Source: Maratus speciosus
Lineage: Eukaryota > Arthropoda > Arachnida > Araneae > Salticidae
Assembly: GCA_963932465.1 (NCBI GenBank)
Contig: OZ010790.1
Coordinates: 96,502,363 to 96,566,362, forward strand
Direction of reading: 5' to 3'
DNA length: 64,000 nucleotides
Every line of letters begins with the position of its first letter. Within the stretch, counting starts at the first letter, position 1. This document shows, piece after piece, positions 35,915 through 47,758 of the stretch. Both the position numbers and the translations under genes were made by a program. Below the pieces are notes generated by a model. That model was not told where the DNA came from, made no database searches, and saw nothing but the letters and a program-made list of their open reading frames with translations.

Positions 35915-37444
35915 CACTGCTCAAAACAATTAAAGGATATTTGAAGTTTTATATAAAATAAAGATATAAACGAAATTTTTTTTTGCCGAAAATAGAAGAA
36001 GAGAATCACAAATGCAAATGTTTCTGGTTTTCAAACTGTGGAGTATGCAAATTTTGAGTTCGACGTCAAAAACGTCGCTTCAGCGGCAGCGAATGAAATT
36101 TGACTTTCAACTGGATAAAAGAGAATGAAGACAAGGATGATCGGCATTCAGTGATTGCTTTGTTTCGATGAGTACGATGTCTCAGCGAAGTCATTTGACA
36201 GATTCAGAAGCTTTGAGAATTGTTGGTAGGTTAGAAGGGGGCCAAACTCAAGCCGAAGTAGCGCAAGCCATTGGAGTGTCACAAAGTGTCATTTCCAGGA
36301 TCTGGAACCGTTTTTTGGAGAGTGGATGTGCAGGCCGAAGACCAGGGCAAGGTCGTAGATGGGCAACAACGCCCAATGAAGATCGGTATTTAGCGTTAAC
36401 AGCTCGGAGACACCGAACCATGAACGCTACTCTTCTCCAACAACACCTTCGCTCGGCTACAGGCACCACGATTTCAACTCAGACTGTCCGAAACCGGCTC
36501 CATGCTGTAGGTCTGTATGCTCGCCGACCGATGGTATGTGTTAGATTAACATCAAGGCATCGTCGCGACCGCAGGGAGTGGGCAACCGAGCATATCAACT
36601 GGAGGAGAAATGAATGGAGCAATATTCTGTTTTCTGACGAGTCCCGTTTTTCTGTGCATCCGGATAATAGGCGTATTTTCATCTGGAGGGACCGTGGCAG
36701 TAGGAATAATCCTGCGTTCGTGCACGAAAGTGTCAGATTTGGCGGTGGAGGAGTGTTGGTGTATAGTGGCATCTCCATTGACGGGCGCACTGACCTCTAC
36801 ATCATTCGAGATGGAGCTCTGACTGGTCGCCGATATAGGGATGAGATCCTCAGACCTATTGTAGTCCCTTACGCTGCAGCAATCGGAGATAACTTCATTT
36901 TAATGGACGATAACTGCAGGCCACATCGTGCAAACCTGGTGGAGATTTCCTTTTCGAGGAAGGAATCGTTCGAATGGAATGGCCAGCGTGTTCTCCAGAC
37001 ATGAATCCAATCGAGCACGTTTGGGACGCTCTAGGAAGACGAGTTTCTGGCCGCCAACAACCCCCACAAACTCTCCAAGAACTGGAAAGAGCTCTTCTGG
37101 AAGAGTGGGGCAGAATACCCCAACTCGTCATTAATAGCCTCATTGAGTCCATGCCTCAAAGGTGTTCAACGTTGCTGGCCGCCCGTGGAAACCATACCCC
37201 CTACTGAAAATGATTTTCTTTGAAGAAAACGCCTTTTCTTATTCTTTTTTTCTCATATGCACAAATTTTGTTTTTTTCCTTTAGTACACAAATGCGCAAT
37301 AAAATGCATTTTTTCTGCCAAACATGTGTAATTTATTCTCATATAACCTACTATGTCTGTCGACCATGTATCAATCAGCTAAACAGTTTACCAGATACAA
37401 AATCCACCTAAAACTGCAATATCCTTTAATTGTTTTGAGCAGTC
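35915..37444 (+). mobile_element. Tc1-type element, nearly intact (1530 bp)
   Basis: Terminal inverted repeats of about 27 bp sit at 35915-35942 and 37417-37444. The core ACTGCTCAAAACAATTAAAG is identical in both. TA duplications flank the ends (35913-35914, 37445-37446). The single transposase frame inside is open except for one frameshift. Base composition is clearly less AT-rich than the neighbourhood. These traits suggest the youngest element in the window. Confidence 0.95.
36168..37207 (+). pseudogene. Tc1-type DD34E transposase with one frameshift
   Basis: The frame starts 'MSTMSQRSHLTDSEALRIVG'. The first helix-turn-helix spans residues 10-50, the arginine-rich linker 'GRRPGQGRR' follows at 56-64, and a second DNA-binding subdomain spans roughly 70-120. 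Catalytic residues are D157 in 'LFSDESRF' and D248 in 'LMDDNCRPH'. After the break, in frame 36974-37207, comes the glutamate in 'SPDMNPIEHVWD', with 34 residues between the second D and the E. The C-terminus 'LINSLIESMPQRC...' type tail ends at a TGA at 37205-37207. One missing G near 36944 shifts the frame; everything else looks functional. The protein would excise and insert its element at TA sites. The protein type resembles transposases I remember as abundant in spider genomes. Confidence 0.95.
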
Positions 37445-37446
37445 TA

Positions 37447-38880
37447 TATCAAGTTTCGTTATCATGAATTGTGTTCATACTTAAGAATTTCTAAAATAGG
37501 AAGCAAAAAAATTATAATACAAATTTTCCAACATAGAAACTACTCAAATACCAGTATGTACATTACGTTACAGACTCTTCTTCTTCTTACGTGTAGCTGA
37601 ACATTTGAAACATCAACCACTAGACGGCTGCTCAAATTGAATCAAAATCGAAATATCCGATTTCCACCCAACTATTAGGTAGTATGTGAATTTTGAATAT
37701 GAATTTTGCATTTTGTGTTAAAGTATAAAAGAAAGCATTGCTCATCAAATCAATGTTTAACAACAGCTGAATCTTATAACATTATTCATATATATTCTTT
37801 AGTAAGCAACACAGTTTTTCATTGCTTCCAGTCGGCGAATAAATTTCTCAACATTTGTGATTAAAGTACGCTGATCAAGGAAAGCAGCGATTTTTGTGTT
37901 GGTGACTAGGATTATGCAAGTTTGCAAATTCTATAATTACTTTTTTCCTTGAAAAAAGATGTGTCATATCCACTGTAACTCGGATAATGGAAAAAAGGAA
38001 TAACATAAAGAGTGTCGCAAACACTTTTACCTCCCTAATTATGAAATTTATTCATATCTGTTACATAAGTTAGATATATGAAACTGTTGCAAAAATGTTG
38101 GAAAACTAACCAATTTATTTTTTTGTTGTTGATTTCCGTAATGTTACTGTAGTGTAGTAGTGTCAGTGTCCAGGAAACCAGAAATGTTCATAAATAAGGA
38201 AAATACCAGTGTGTCCTCCTGGTATTACTTGATGTGAGACAGTCTTTTCTGCCATTTCCCAAACAATCAGTGTGCACGGCTTCCGGTGAATTATAGAATT
38301 CAAAAGGGTAACATGTCACCAGATGACACACACTGGTGGTTAATTTTACAATATTTTTACGCCAATTTCACATGCCTCTCTTATTTATAGCGAATATGGA
38401 ATTTTTTTTTTAATCAAGGAAAGTCTTTTCGGACATCCTCTATAATTTTACTTTTACGTGGTTTACTTTTCATAAGTACTTGCATTGACAGTTAAGAAAG
38501 TTTCGAAAGAACATTTTTATTGAACATAAATTTTTATATGATATTTTTTATGGATTTCTAGCGTTATTTTTGTTGCAAACCATATAAACATTGTATGCGA
38601 TTGATAATCACAGACATATTAAAAAGTTATACTCAATTGCAAACTTTCAAAAAGTGCATTTTTTAAATTACATTTTCTGAAAGTACAATTAGTAAAGAAT
38701 ATTCATTTTTTTGATAAAAATTAAGAAAGTTTCGTCCCTTTGACTTATTTTTTTTATCGTGCTTAAATAATAACTTAAACGTTTAAACACGATTTTCTAA
38801 AAACTCTCTTTTTAAAACCGGTACTCATTATAATTCGAATAAATATCAACCAATCTTCTTCATATTAGACAAATTTTTAA
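37447..38880. other. Unassigned stretch
   Basis: No gene. Near 38300-38340 the end CACCAGATGACACACACTGG followed by TGGTTAA may be a decayed TTAA-type transposon terminus; no partner was found. Confidence 0.35.
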
Positions 38881-38929
38881 AAACAATTTTATCTAGATTG
38901 TAATCGTTCCTTTTTGCGATTTCATATAT

Positions 38930-39534
38930 ATTTCTTATTTTTAGGTGCGTTTGTAATTACAGAAATACGTAAGCACACATACTCTTCGTCTGGTGAACCC
39001 GTCTGTCTGTCCGTCTGCTCGCAATATAACAGCGCAAAAAGTACCCAATAGAATGGTTTGAAATTTAATATCTTTAACACACCTGCAAAATTTGGTTGTG
39101 TCAAATTATCTAGCTTTTGATATTTGATTCTTACGTATTTGGTAGCTCTGAATCTGAAAATGGTCTTCATTTTTTACCATCACGTCAGGATTTTTTGCAT
39201 TTTTTCACTTTTTAACTTTGAAATATACGATTTGCAAAAAATATTGAAGGGATGGTTAAAAATTAAGGTTATTTTCAGATTTAGTGCAAAAAAGTACATA
39301 AAAATCAATTTTTAAAATTTAAAAAACACAACCATCACATCTATTTCATAGTATCAGAATTTTGCTATTTTTTTACTTTGAAATTTACGATTTGCAAAAT
39401 ATCCTGACTTGATGGTTAAAAATGAAGATCATTTTCGAATTCAGCGCTAAAAAATGTATATAAATCAGTTATCAAAAGTTAACAAACAAAACCATTTCCT
39501 GTATCTTTCAGTATAAGATGTTCTCTATTTTTTA
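38930..39534 (+). repeat. Helentron-like tandem repeat element, left part
   Basis: A GTCTGTCTGTCCGTCTG microsatellite (39001-39017) is followed by head-to-tail units carrying ACTTTGAAATTTACGATTTG, GATGGTTAAAAATGAAG, TTTTCGGATTCAGCG and ATCAATTATCAAAAGTTAA. Units run near 39160, 39210 and 39380, and a further unit resumes at 40632 after an insertion. A stray unit lies at 50830-50920. Confidence 0.7.
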
Positions 39535-39672
39535 CTCTCTTCTATTTTACAAGAAGAAAGTATTGGATTCATGAAAATTTTCGAATTCCGGTTTTCGACG
39601 GATTTACACGTTTTAGGGGTCAGAGATTCCAAAAAACATGTTTTTACAAAATGTCTGTCTGTGACTCTGTGA

Positions 39673-39706
<34 letters not shown>

Positions 39707-40630
39707 GTGTATGTGACACAAATTTTGTGGGCGCTCTATCTCAAGAACTAATGCACGGAATTTAATAAAAATTTATATTCTGTTAGTCCCTAATACAAAT
39801 TGATGCTGATTAGTTTTTGGTGTAAATCACTCAACAGGTGGCGCTGCTATGCTGCATTTTTCACGATTTTCGCAATAGCTCTATCTCAAGAACTAATGCA
39901 CTGATTTCGATCAAACTTCAGATTTAGTTAGTCCTTGATATTAATTGATGATGATTACGTTTTGGTGTAAATCGCCCAACAGGTGGCGCTGTTATGAGGA
40001 ATTTTGCAGGATTTACACGATTTCCCCAATAGCTCTATCTTAAGAACTAACGCACGGATTTTCATCAAACTTCAGATTCAGTTAGTCCTTGATATTACTT
40101 GCTACTGATTATGTGTTGGTGTAAATCGCCCAACAGGTGGCGCTTCTCTGCTGCCTTTTCCACGATTGCCTCAATAGCTCTATCAATAGAACTAATGGAC
40201 GAATTTTCATCTAACTTCAGATTTAGTTGTGTGTTGGCACAAGTTGTTGTTAATTAGGTTTTGGTGTTAATCACCCAATAGGTGGCGCTGCTATGCAGGA
40301 ATTTTCACGATTTTCGTTATTGCTCTATCTCAAAAACTAATGTACGGATTTTCTCCAAACTTCAGATTCAGTCAGACGTTGACATAAATTGTTGCTGATT
40401 AGGATTTGGTATAAATCACCCAATAGGTGGCGCTGCTAGGCAGCATTTTTCTGAATTTAGACGATTTCAGCGATAGTCATATCGCAAGAACTAACGCACG
40501 GAATTTCATATCGTTAGAATCCTCATGAGATGCATAGATTGCCATTTAATTTTGGCAGTGTGATAGCGGATTTTGAAGTATTAGCATGTATGAGATAGAA
40601 GAAAGTTTTGGGATTGGTACATCCGACTAG
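39535..40630 (+). mobile_element. Helentron-like interspersed element, copy 1 (1096 bp)
   Basis: Starts CTCTCTTCTATTTTACAAGA (a CTTCT/AGAAG hairpin) and ends GGATTGGTACATCC hairpin plus GACTAG. An inner GATAGAAGAAAG (40594-40605) is the inverse of the start as preserved in copy 2, so the inverted repeats are offset from the 3' end (asymmetric). A GTCTGTCT microsatellite (39655-39716) is followed by six head-to-tail units anchored on GCTCTATCTCAAGAACTAA at 39733, 39878, 40032, 40177, 40322 and 40476. It interrupts a unit of the surrounding array and is flanked by TTTA on both sides (39531-39534, 40631-40634). No coding. Confidence 0.8.
39733..40530 (+). repeat. 145-154-bp tandem units of copy 1
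   Basis: Unit spacings are 145, 154, 145, 145 and 154. Units share CTTCAGATTTAGTTAGTCC, GGTGTAAATCGCCCAACAGG and TGGCGCTGCTATG. Confidence 0.9.
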
Positions 40631-40631
40631 T

Positions 40632-40790
40632 TTACTTTTAACATTGGAATTTACAATTTGCAAAAAATCCTGACGTGATGGTTAAAAATGAAGGTCATTT
40701 TCGGATTCAGCGCTAAAAAATACTTAAAAATCAATTATCAAAAGTTAAACCCCAAAACCATGCAGGCTTGTGTAATTGTTACAGAATTTT
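40632..40790 (+). repeat. Helentron-like tandem repeat element, right part
   Basis: The unit interrupted at 39534 resumes with TTTTAACATTGGAATTTACA and runs through GATGGTTAAAAATGAAGGTC and TTTTCGGATTCAGCGC. Confidence 0.7.
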
Positions 40791-40844
40791 GTCGAGTCAT
40801 TTCAAATTTTATGAAAATCGAATCAAAACTTAAAAAAGATATTA

Positions 40845-41130
40845 ATAAAAGTTTTTTTCATTCTATTGAATCCTATCATACGAAAGTAATTCAATGATAT
40901 CCCATGATAGGTAATGATTCTTGGTTGTATGTTGATTACGTCATATTTAAGATGGAGTTGTATTATTTCCGTATTACTGAATTTAATATGTATAATCGTC
41001 ATAAATTTTATATTCATACATTTTTGCATAAGAGTGCAACAGCTATTGCACCAGGATCTGAATGTTTATAAAAGTAGTTATAGTACGTATAGTTATAGTA
41101 TCATCTGCCACGTTTGACGTACAATTTCCG
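40845..41130 (-). repeat. Unoccupied copy of the repeat that hosts the 3-kb palindrome
   Basis: Read on the reverse strand it is colinear with 27470-27618 followed directly by 30655-30790, with no palindrome between. The junction reads GACGATTATACATATTAAAT. Confidence 0.7.
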
Positions 41131-41461
41131 ACTTGCTTAAAAACAGTCAAAGTTAAAAACATAAATTGTGAAAAGAGGTAGCTTAATTTTGAACGGCCTC
41201 TATTTTGTTCAAAATCAATTTTTCGAACACCCCGAAAGGTGTGTTCTAAGTGTCTAAATGTATATATTCCCTCTAAGTGTCTAAGTGTATGTTCTCGGAA
41301 TAAAAGTATTATGCTTCTTATAATTTCAAATAATATTTGACTGACAGAGTTACGGTGATCAACTTTGACGGCTACCAAAGCGATACCATCTCCAGAGAGC
41401 AGATATACTAGGGACGCACAACTTTATTTCCTCCTTACAAAAATCAATTTATTTTGTTTAA

Positions 41462-41982
41462 CCCTTTACGCTCTTATTAAGTTTATACATATTTGTCATG
41501 CTGGTCAGAATTAATTTTCGTTGAACTAACAATAATACATAATATGCAAGATTATGAAGGAAAAACAACATTTATTAATTCTTTTATAAAACTTAAAAAT
41601 ATATAGCACGAAAATTTATATTTTATAGTCCTCTATTGAGTGATAAGTTTCAATGAAGTTTCCTGTAAGCAGCCATTAATTTTTCTGTTTGAACATTCCG
41701 GACAATCTTTACTCGTTACGTCTTATGTCTTCTTTAAACTACTTTCAATTTCACTCTTCACTTCTTTCGCTAACTTTATTTTTTTTTAATCTTTTCAGGA
41801 TCAAAAATACGTAATTACACTTAAATAAAAATTGTAAAATATTATTTAGAATTCTACGCATCTCCGAATATTGTCGACTCAATGTAATATAAGATCAGTA
41901 TTGTTCTTTGCTGGAAGCAGACATACGACCGGAACGGCAAAAAAACTGTGGCGGCTGGGGGTACACATACGACTGCAAAAGG
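41462..41982 (-). mobile_element. TTAA-flanked piggyBac-like remnant
   Basis: Flanked by TTAA (41458-41461, 41983-41986). Ends read CCCTTTACGCTC and, on the reverse strand, CCTTTTGCAGTCG, which agree only loosely. On the minus strand near 41640-41720 a frame reads 'DVTSKDCPECSNRKINGC', reminiscent of the cysteine-rich C-terminus of piggyBac transposases. Size suggests a strongly deleted copy. The identification is tentative. Confidence 0.5.
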
Positions 41983-42191
41983 TTAAAGTATAAAATACAA
42001 AAAAAGTTTTTCAAACATCTTGTTCGTTTTTCTAAAAGATAAATCCCTATAAATACACTTTTTTTCGATCTTACAGGTCTGGTTCTTTAACGATTAACGC
42101 AAATCACAGGTCCTAAAATCCCGAAAGTTGTATAATAGTTATTAAGAACTGAAGAACTTTCAAGAACGTTTAAAATAAAGCTAATTAAAAA

Positions 42192-43272
42192 CTAGTCGGA
42201 TGTACCAATCCCAAAACTTTCTTCTATCTCATACATGTTAATACTTCAAAATTCGCTATCACACTGCCAAAATTAAATGGCAATCTATGCATCTCATGAG
42301 GATTCTAAAGATATGAAATTCCGTGCATTAGTTCTTGAGATATGACTATCGCTGAAATCGTCTAAATCCAGCAAAATGCTGCCTAGCAGCGCCATCTATT
42401 AGATGATTTATACCAAATCCTAATCAGCAACAATTTATGTCAGCGTCTGACTGAATCTGAAGTTTGGAGAAAATCCGTGCATTAGTTTTTGAGATAGAGC
42501 TATAGCAAAAATCGTGAAAATTCCTGCATAGCAGCGCCACCTATTGGGTGATTAACACCAAAACCTAATTAATAACAACTTGTGTCAACATACAACTAAA
42601 TCTGAAGTTAGATGAAAATTCGTCCATTAGTTCTATAGATAGAGCTATTGAGGCAATCGTGAAAAAGGCAGCACAGAAGCGCCACCTGCTGGGAGATTTA
42701 CACCAACACATAATCAGTAGCAAGTCATATCAAGGACTAACTGAATCGGAAGTTTGATGAAAATCCGTGCGTTAGTTCTTAAGATAGAGCTATTGGGGAA
42801 ATCGTGTAAATCTTACAAAATTCATCATAACAGCGCCACCTGTTGGAAGATTTACACCAAAATGTAATCAGCATCAATTCATATCAAGGACTAACTAAAT
42901 CTGAAGTTTGATCAAAATCCGTGCATTAGTTCTTGAGATAGAGGTATTGCGAAAATCGTAAAAAATGCAGCATAGCAGCGCCACCTGTTGAGCGATTTAC
43001 ACCAAAAGCTAATCAGCATCAATTTGTATTAGGGACTCACTGAATATGAATTTTTATTAAATTCCGTGCATTAGTTCTTGAGATAGAGCGCCCACAAAAT
43101 TTGTGTCACATACACACAGACAGACAGACAGACTCACAGAGTCACAGACAGACATTTTGTAAAAACATGTTTTTTGGAATCTCTGACCCCTAAAACGTGT
43201 AAATCCGTCGAAAACCGGAATTCGAAAATTTTCATGAATCCAATACTTTCTTCTTGTAAAGATAGAAGAAAG
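42192..43272 (-). mobile_element. Helentron-like interspersed element, copy 2 (1081 bp)
   Basis: It is the inverted counterpart of 39535-40630. On the minus strand it starts CTTTCTTCTATCTTTACAAG and ends ...CATCCGACTAG at 42192. A (CAGA)n run lies near 43118-43132 and the 145-154-bp units lie between. TTTTTA flanks both ends on the minus strand. Both copies share the same end points, so each is a discrete mobile unit. Confidence 0.8.
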
Positions 43273-44680
43273 TAAAAATAAAAGTATCTATTTATCTTAA
43301 GAGCCAAAATTTGCAAATTAATGTTAAGAACGTGGACATGTTCTCAACAAAATTTTTATTTGCCTGCCAATGTTTTTATTATTCTTTTTGAGTCCATAAG
43401 ATATGTGGGATAAAAGGCTAACAATGAAAATTTTGTAGTTTTGCGATTTCTATTGCAGTTTCATTCTGTGTACGCATTGGATATCGGAACAGGTGAGGAT
43501 GATATTATTTTATTTATAGTCTTGCAAGATCCATATTAGCAAAATTCGAAAATATTTTAGGGGCTGCAACAAGACTTATCCGTCAGCTAGCCAATGACAC
43601 AAAAAAATCATTTAAAAATTTTAAAATATAAACGAGGAAGTTTGTAGAGAACGCGCTCCTTTGCTCAACATTAGCTTACAAATGCCGTATGATATTTGTA
43701 ATATACCAGTTTCGATATTTTTAACATATTGTAAAAGGTACTTCGAGTGGTATTTGGAATATCGGTTTGTTGCTTTAAAATGTTGTGAGCTCGAGCCGGA
43801 GCCAGGCCGGAAACAGGTTCAATTTCGATTTCTATAAGTCTTCGAGCTCGGTGTCAAAATAGAAATTTTATTTATTTACAAATTCAAAAAAATTAAAGAA
43901 AAATACTTACTATTTGAGAAGCAACAATGCAGTCTAATTTTTTAAAACATTTTTACAATCCTTTAAAAAATTACTTTGTAAGGGGATTGAATTGTCATTG
44001 ATAGGATTTTAAAGACCTTGCACGATCAGTGTTAGTAACATAGAGAAGACGTGGAACATCCCTTGTCTATCTTCGCTTTTTGTTTGAAGTTATTTTCTAG
44101 AATTACTGGAAAACGGAACTCGTGTCTTCCTGGGATAGGTGTGCAATGGTCTTCTAAAAGAATAAGAATAGGAACTTTTGGAAACTTTCTTCCAATGCTT
44201 GTGTAAAATGACAAATTTGCTCCTTTAAACATATTTTCAGAGACATAAAAATCCCGCAACGTTATTATGAGGGCGCATTTAGGACTAATGCTTTCTATTT
44301 ACGCAAGATGAGATTTTCAAATAAAAAAATTAATCTTGGAGCAATTTTAAACTGTTATTAACAATTTTCTGATGTGTACCTTTGGTACGCGGTTCGGGTT
44401 ATAATCGTCGGGGTCGAGCAACGAAATCATCTCTATTAACCATTCTAATAAATAAATAAAATCTAGCAATTTTTCATTTTTATTTATTTAGTTTGTTTTG
44501 TTTTTAAAAATTAACTTTTCTGAAAAGGAAGAAATATATCAAAGTGAAAATACTACTAAAATTATGCAGAGAGTTGCCGAATTCATCGTAAGTTGATAGT
44601 AAGTATATAGATCGATAGTAAGTATCAAGATGATGAGAAATTACAACAGAACATGGGGTCATAAACCACCCCCGTTTAAT
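43273..44680. other. Unassigned stretch
   Basis: GC-rich patches GAGCTCGAGCCGGAGCCAGG (43787) and GGTTCGGGTTATAATCGTCG (44391) stand out and could be ends of a decayed element. They are not clear inverted repeats of each other. No gene. Confidence 0.3.
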
Positions 44681-44689
44681 TAAAAACAC

Positions 44690-44922
44690 AGGGTGATCTA
44701 CCCTAACCCAGCTTTGGTTGACTATAATAAATATCAGAAAACTGAAGTATATTATAATGAAACTTTTAATATACATGCTCACCATTGTTGTTAGTATGAT
44801 AACACCAAAAAATGTGGTACAAGTTTCCATTATACGCGATAACAGTATGCACTTGACGCTCCACATTTTGGACTGTGATGATCAATTCATACGGTATCGT
44901 CGATTGTGCGAGCACCCTGTTT
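44690..44922. other. Possible short TIR element (CAGGGTG ends)
   Basis: CAGGGTGATC at 44690 and GAGCACCCTG at 44913-44922 form a 7-bp inverted end pair around 233 bp. A chance pairing is possible. Confidence 0.25.
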
Positions 44923-44962
44923 TTTAAGAACTGTTTGTGATGTTGTCACATTTCATACATCA

Positions 44963-45035
44963 ACATCGACTGAGATAAACGAAAGCATCACGACTTCTGT
45001 AGGAACTTAACAACAACTGCATTGGTACATTGGTA
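44963..45035 (+). repeat. Direct repeat, left copy
   Basis: ACATCGACTGAGATAAAC through TGCATTGGTACATTGGT; nearly identical to 45569-45641. The two copies bracket 533 bp of less AT-rich DNA. Confidence 0.85.
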
Positions 45036-45568
45036 CAGACTTTAACTGGCACCGGTAAACATCCACTTTCCTTCAAAAGTATCTTGTTTTCATGTATTTC
45101 TCATGATTTCTGCTCCTCCACCCTCCACTCTCTCTCATTTTTGAAAGGAGGACTTTGATTCGTTGCACTTCGCTTCCTCATTGGCTGCTGAAGTTTGCCG
45201 TCAAATCCGAAGAGACTGTCCCACCCTCCACCCGCTCTATGATGTTGGAACATTTTTCTGCATCCAAAGTGCGATCGTGATTCCTTTTTCATTCTTTTTC
45301 TGTCTCGATCTTTTACGTGCCGTTTTTTTTTTTTTTTTTTCAAAATTCGTTATTTTAACTGCAAACTTCTATTTTTATCAACTTTTTCTATTCCTATCTT
45401 AGTATTTTTTGATTTAAGTAATTTATATAAGAAAACAAATGTATGGCTCTGGGGCCTTTTCCTCTTTCCCCACGATCGCTGGCTACTTCTACCATCCCAA
45501 TGCTCAAGAATTCGTAAGGAATTCCTTTTTGCTTAAACATCGAAGTACTCAGACAAATCGACTAATCT

Positions 45569-45641
45569 ACATCGACTGAGATAAACAGAAGCATAACGAC
45601 TTCTGTAGGAACTCAACAACAGCTGCATTGGTACATTGGTT
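45569..45641 (+). repeat. Direct repeat, right copy
   Basis: Same 73-bp sequence as 44963-45035 with a handful of substitutions. The pair could be short LTRs of a TRIM-like element or a tandem duplication. Confidence 0.85.
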
Positions 45642-46019
45642 CATTTCATACAAAACAAGTTACATATCATTACATTTTTATAGCAAATATTTTTATTTTT
45701 CGCAAAATTATTACCGTCAAGACGACTTCAGTTAGTGTGAAACACCCTGTATTTGAGACTAAATAAGTTGTTTGGGATCTCATGTTCTATGGCAATTATC
45801 ATCCTCTTGATGCCCATCATCACCCCTCTGAATTTGTCGGTCGAATTCGGCAACACCCTGTATATACTCTATGTATTATTACCCACTCTTCAATTTTCTA
45901 ACTATACGTTTACATACACTCTTTAACAATCTATTTCACTGTATCCATAGCTCCATTTCACACACAAAAATACTGTATTTAAATTATTTTATGAGTTTAT
46001 CGGGAAAGCCATACAGTTT

Positions 46020-46210
46020 ACCACTTTTGAATTTATAATATTCTAAACATTGTGTTTCTGATACACCGTGATAAGAATACTATACACGGCCATGTCCCAT
46101 AAAATTGAAGCAGAGGAAATAGGAGTTTCATGCGACGACGATGGAAGTTCCTTTTTAGATAAATGCCTGTAATAGAAATTCGTAAAATATCAGATGTTAT
46201 TTTGCCTATG
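46020..46210 (+). repeat. Dispersed repeat shared with 31370-31560
   Basis: See landmarks given there; same orientation and order. Confidence 0.6.
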
Positions 46211-46300
46211 AAAAAAGTGAACTTATTTGAACTTAACACTTTTTCACAAATCCAAACTTTAAACTGTTTGTGATATGAAAAGGTTTTTTTTTACATACAG

Positions 46301-46380
46301 GGAAATCTTAACTATCCGGACTAATGTGTTTTGGACGTGATCCAAATAAGCAGAAATCCGAATAATTTGTGCCAGTGCTG
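46301..46380 (+). mobile_element. Isolated pogo/Tigger-type terminus
   Basis: ACAGGGAAATCTTAACTATC followed by CGGACTAATGTG and repeated ATCCGAATAA-type words is the style of Tigger ends. No matching opposite end lies in the window. Confidence 0.45.
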
Positions 46381-46430
46381 AATTCAGACATTTTAGTCCG
46401 GGAGGAAATTTTCCATCTCCGGGCGGGGGG

Positions 46431-47758
46431 GTTCTCCCACCATTTTTATTTTTTCAGAATAATAATAGCAATAATATCGTTTCTTTCAAGAGTGAATCAA
46501 ATCTTTTAAAAGGTGTCATTTGACACCGGTAGAAATAGTGTTTATACTGTGCTTTAAAATTTAAGTAATTTTGTTATAAGATATTATGAGTTGGTTATAT
46601 TGCACAATTGTAATTGCAGTATAAATCTACAAGTGAAAAAAAGAAAATCTGCAGGGCCTTAGAAATAAACCCCGTCAAAATTCCAACTGAAAATTAAATT
46701 TTCAGCTCAACATCACGGTAACTCTGCGTTTAGAAAAATTCGCTCGAGAGGAAAGACTTCGTGTTCCATTTTCAATCAGAATAGAGACGTTCGAGTTGCA
46801 CCCGAAATTCGGAATCCCCTATTCGAATGGAGAGGGTGAAAAGGTGGTGGTATAAAATTCCTTAAATGGAAATGTAAAAAGAACAAGATATAATTAGATT
46901 TTGATAACATAAAATGAACATTTCAAGGCCAAATGTTTTGCTGTCGTCATTGTAGGAACTATATCAATTCTATATCGGATGCAATGCCTGATTTAATGTA
47001 CGGCCCAGAATCCTCGCAGCTAAATTTCAGCCCCATCCCTTACAATATAACATGTTTTATACATGCTTTTCGTTCAGTTATTATAACTCTTTAAAGTACC
47101 GTTATCTTTATAAAAAAAAATACCAGCTAGATTTTAAAAATGTCATAATTTATGCCCATTCTTATATTTAAAATTTATATGTATCATCTTTGTAATACTT
47201 TTTTTTAATTAAAAAGCTAATGCTGACCCTCTAAACGTGAATTGTTTCTCTGAAACTCAGAGCCTGATTAGCGCAGGGACAATCTTCCAGTAGTATTTAT
47301 TTTATAATAGAATTTTTCAATTTATTTAAAACAAAATTTTAGCTTTTAAATAAAGCAATATTTTCTATATTTGCCTCTTCGGTAATCAATCCCTATTGAC
47401 GCTTAGGAACATCTGAGATTTAGATTTAAATATGATGGTGTTCATCTTAGATACGGCGGCATAATTATGCTTAACTTATAAAAAAAGTACATCAGATTTG
47501 TAACTTTGATTGTCGAACTGACCTCCAAACAAAAACACAAACCAATGTTCAAATATGCAAATATATAGCCCACGTTTACAAACCCTCAAATCGTACAAGA
47601 AGTAATACACATTATATACTATATTCACCATATATCCATTTTAAATTCATCTTCATACGTGAAAGAAAAAAAAACGATTTTCAAATCTAATAATTCCCAT
47701 TGTGAGTTTACAGGTGAACACCCGAACTGTACCAAAACCAAGTCTAACTTTAGCTTAA
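46431..47758. other. Unassigned stretch
   Basis: A less AT-rich segment near 46700-46860 contains no open frame or motif I recognise. Confidence 0.35.

Noticed and set aside
36248..36790. Minus-strand frames of 73 and 103 aa inside the 36-kb Tc1 element
   Set aside because: They are antisense shadows of the transposase frame.
39535..43272. One large foldback transposon with 1.1-kb arms
   Set aside because: Each arm has its own ends and its own T-rich flank duplication, and the left one interrupts another array, so they are two independent insertions in opposite orientation.
45101..45343. 80-aa minus-strand frame rich in lysine and arginine
   Set aside because: It starts in a poly-T tract (poly-Lys) and shows no domain; it lies between the 73-bp direct repeats and is more likely chance in less AT-rich DNA.
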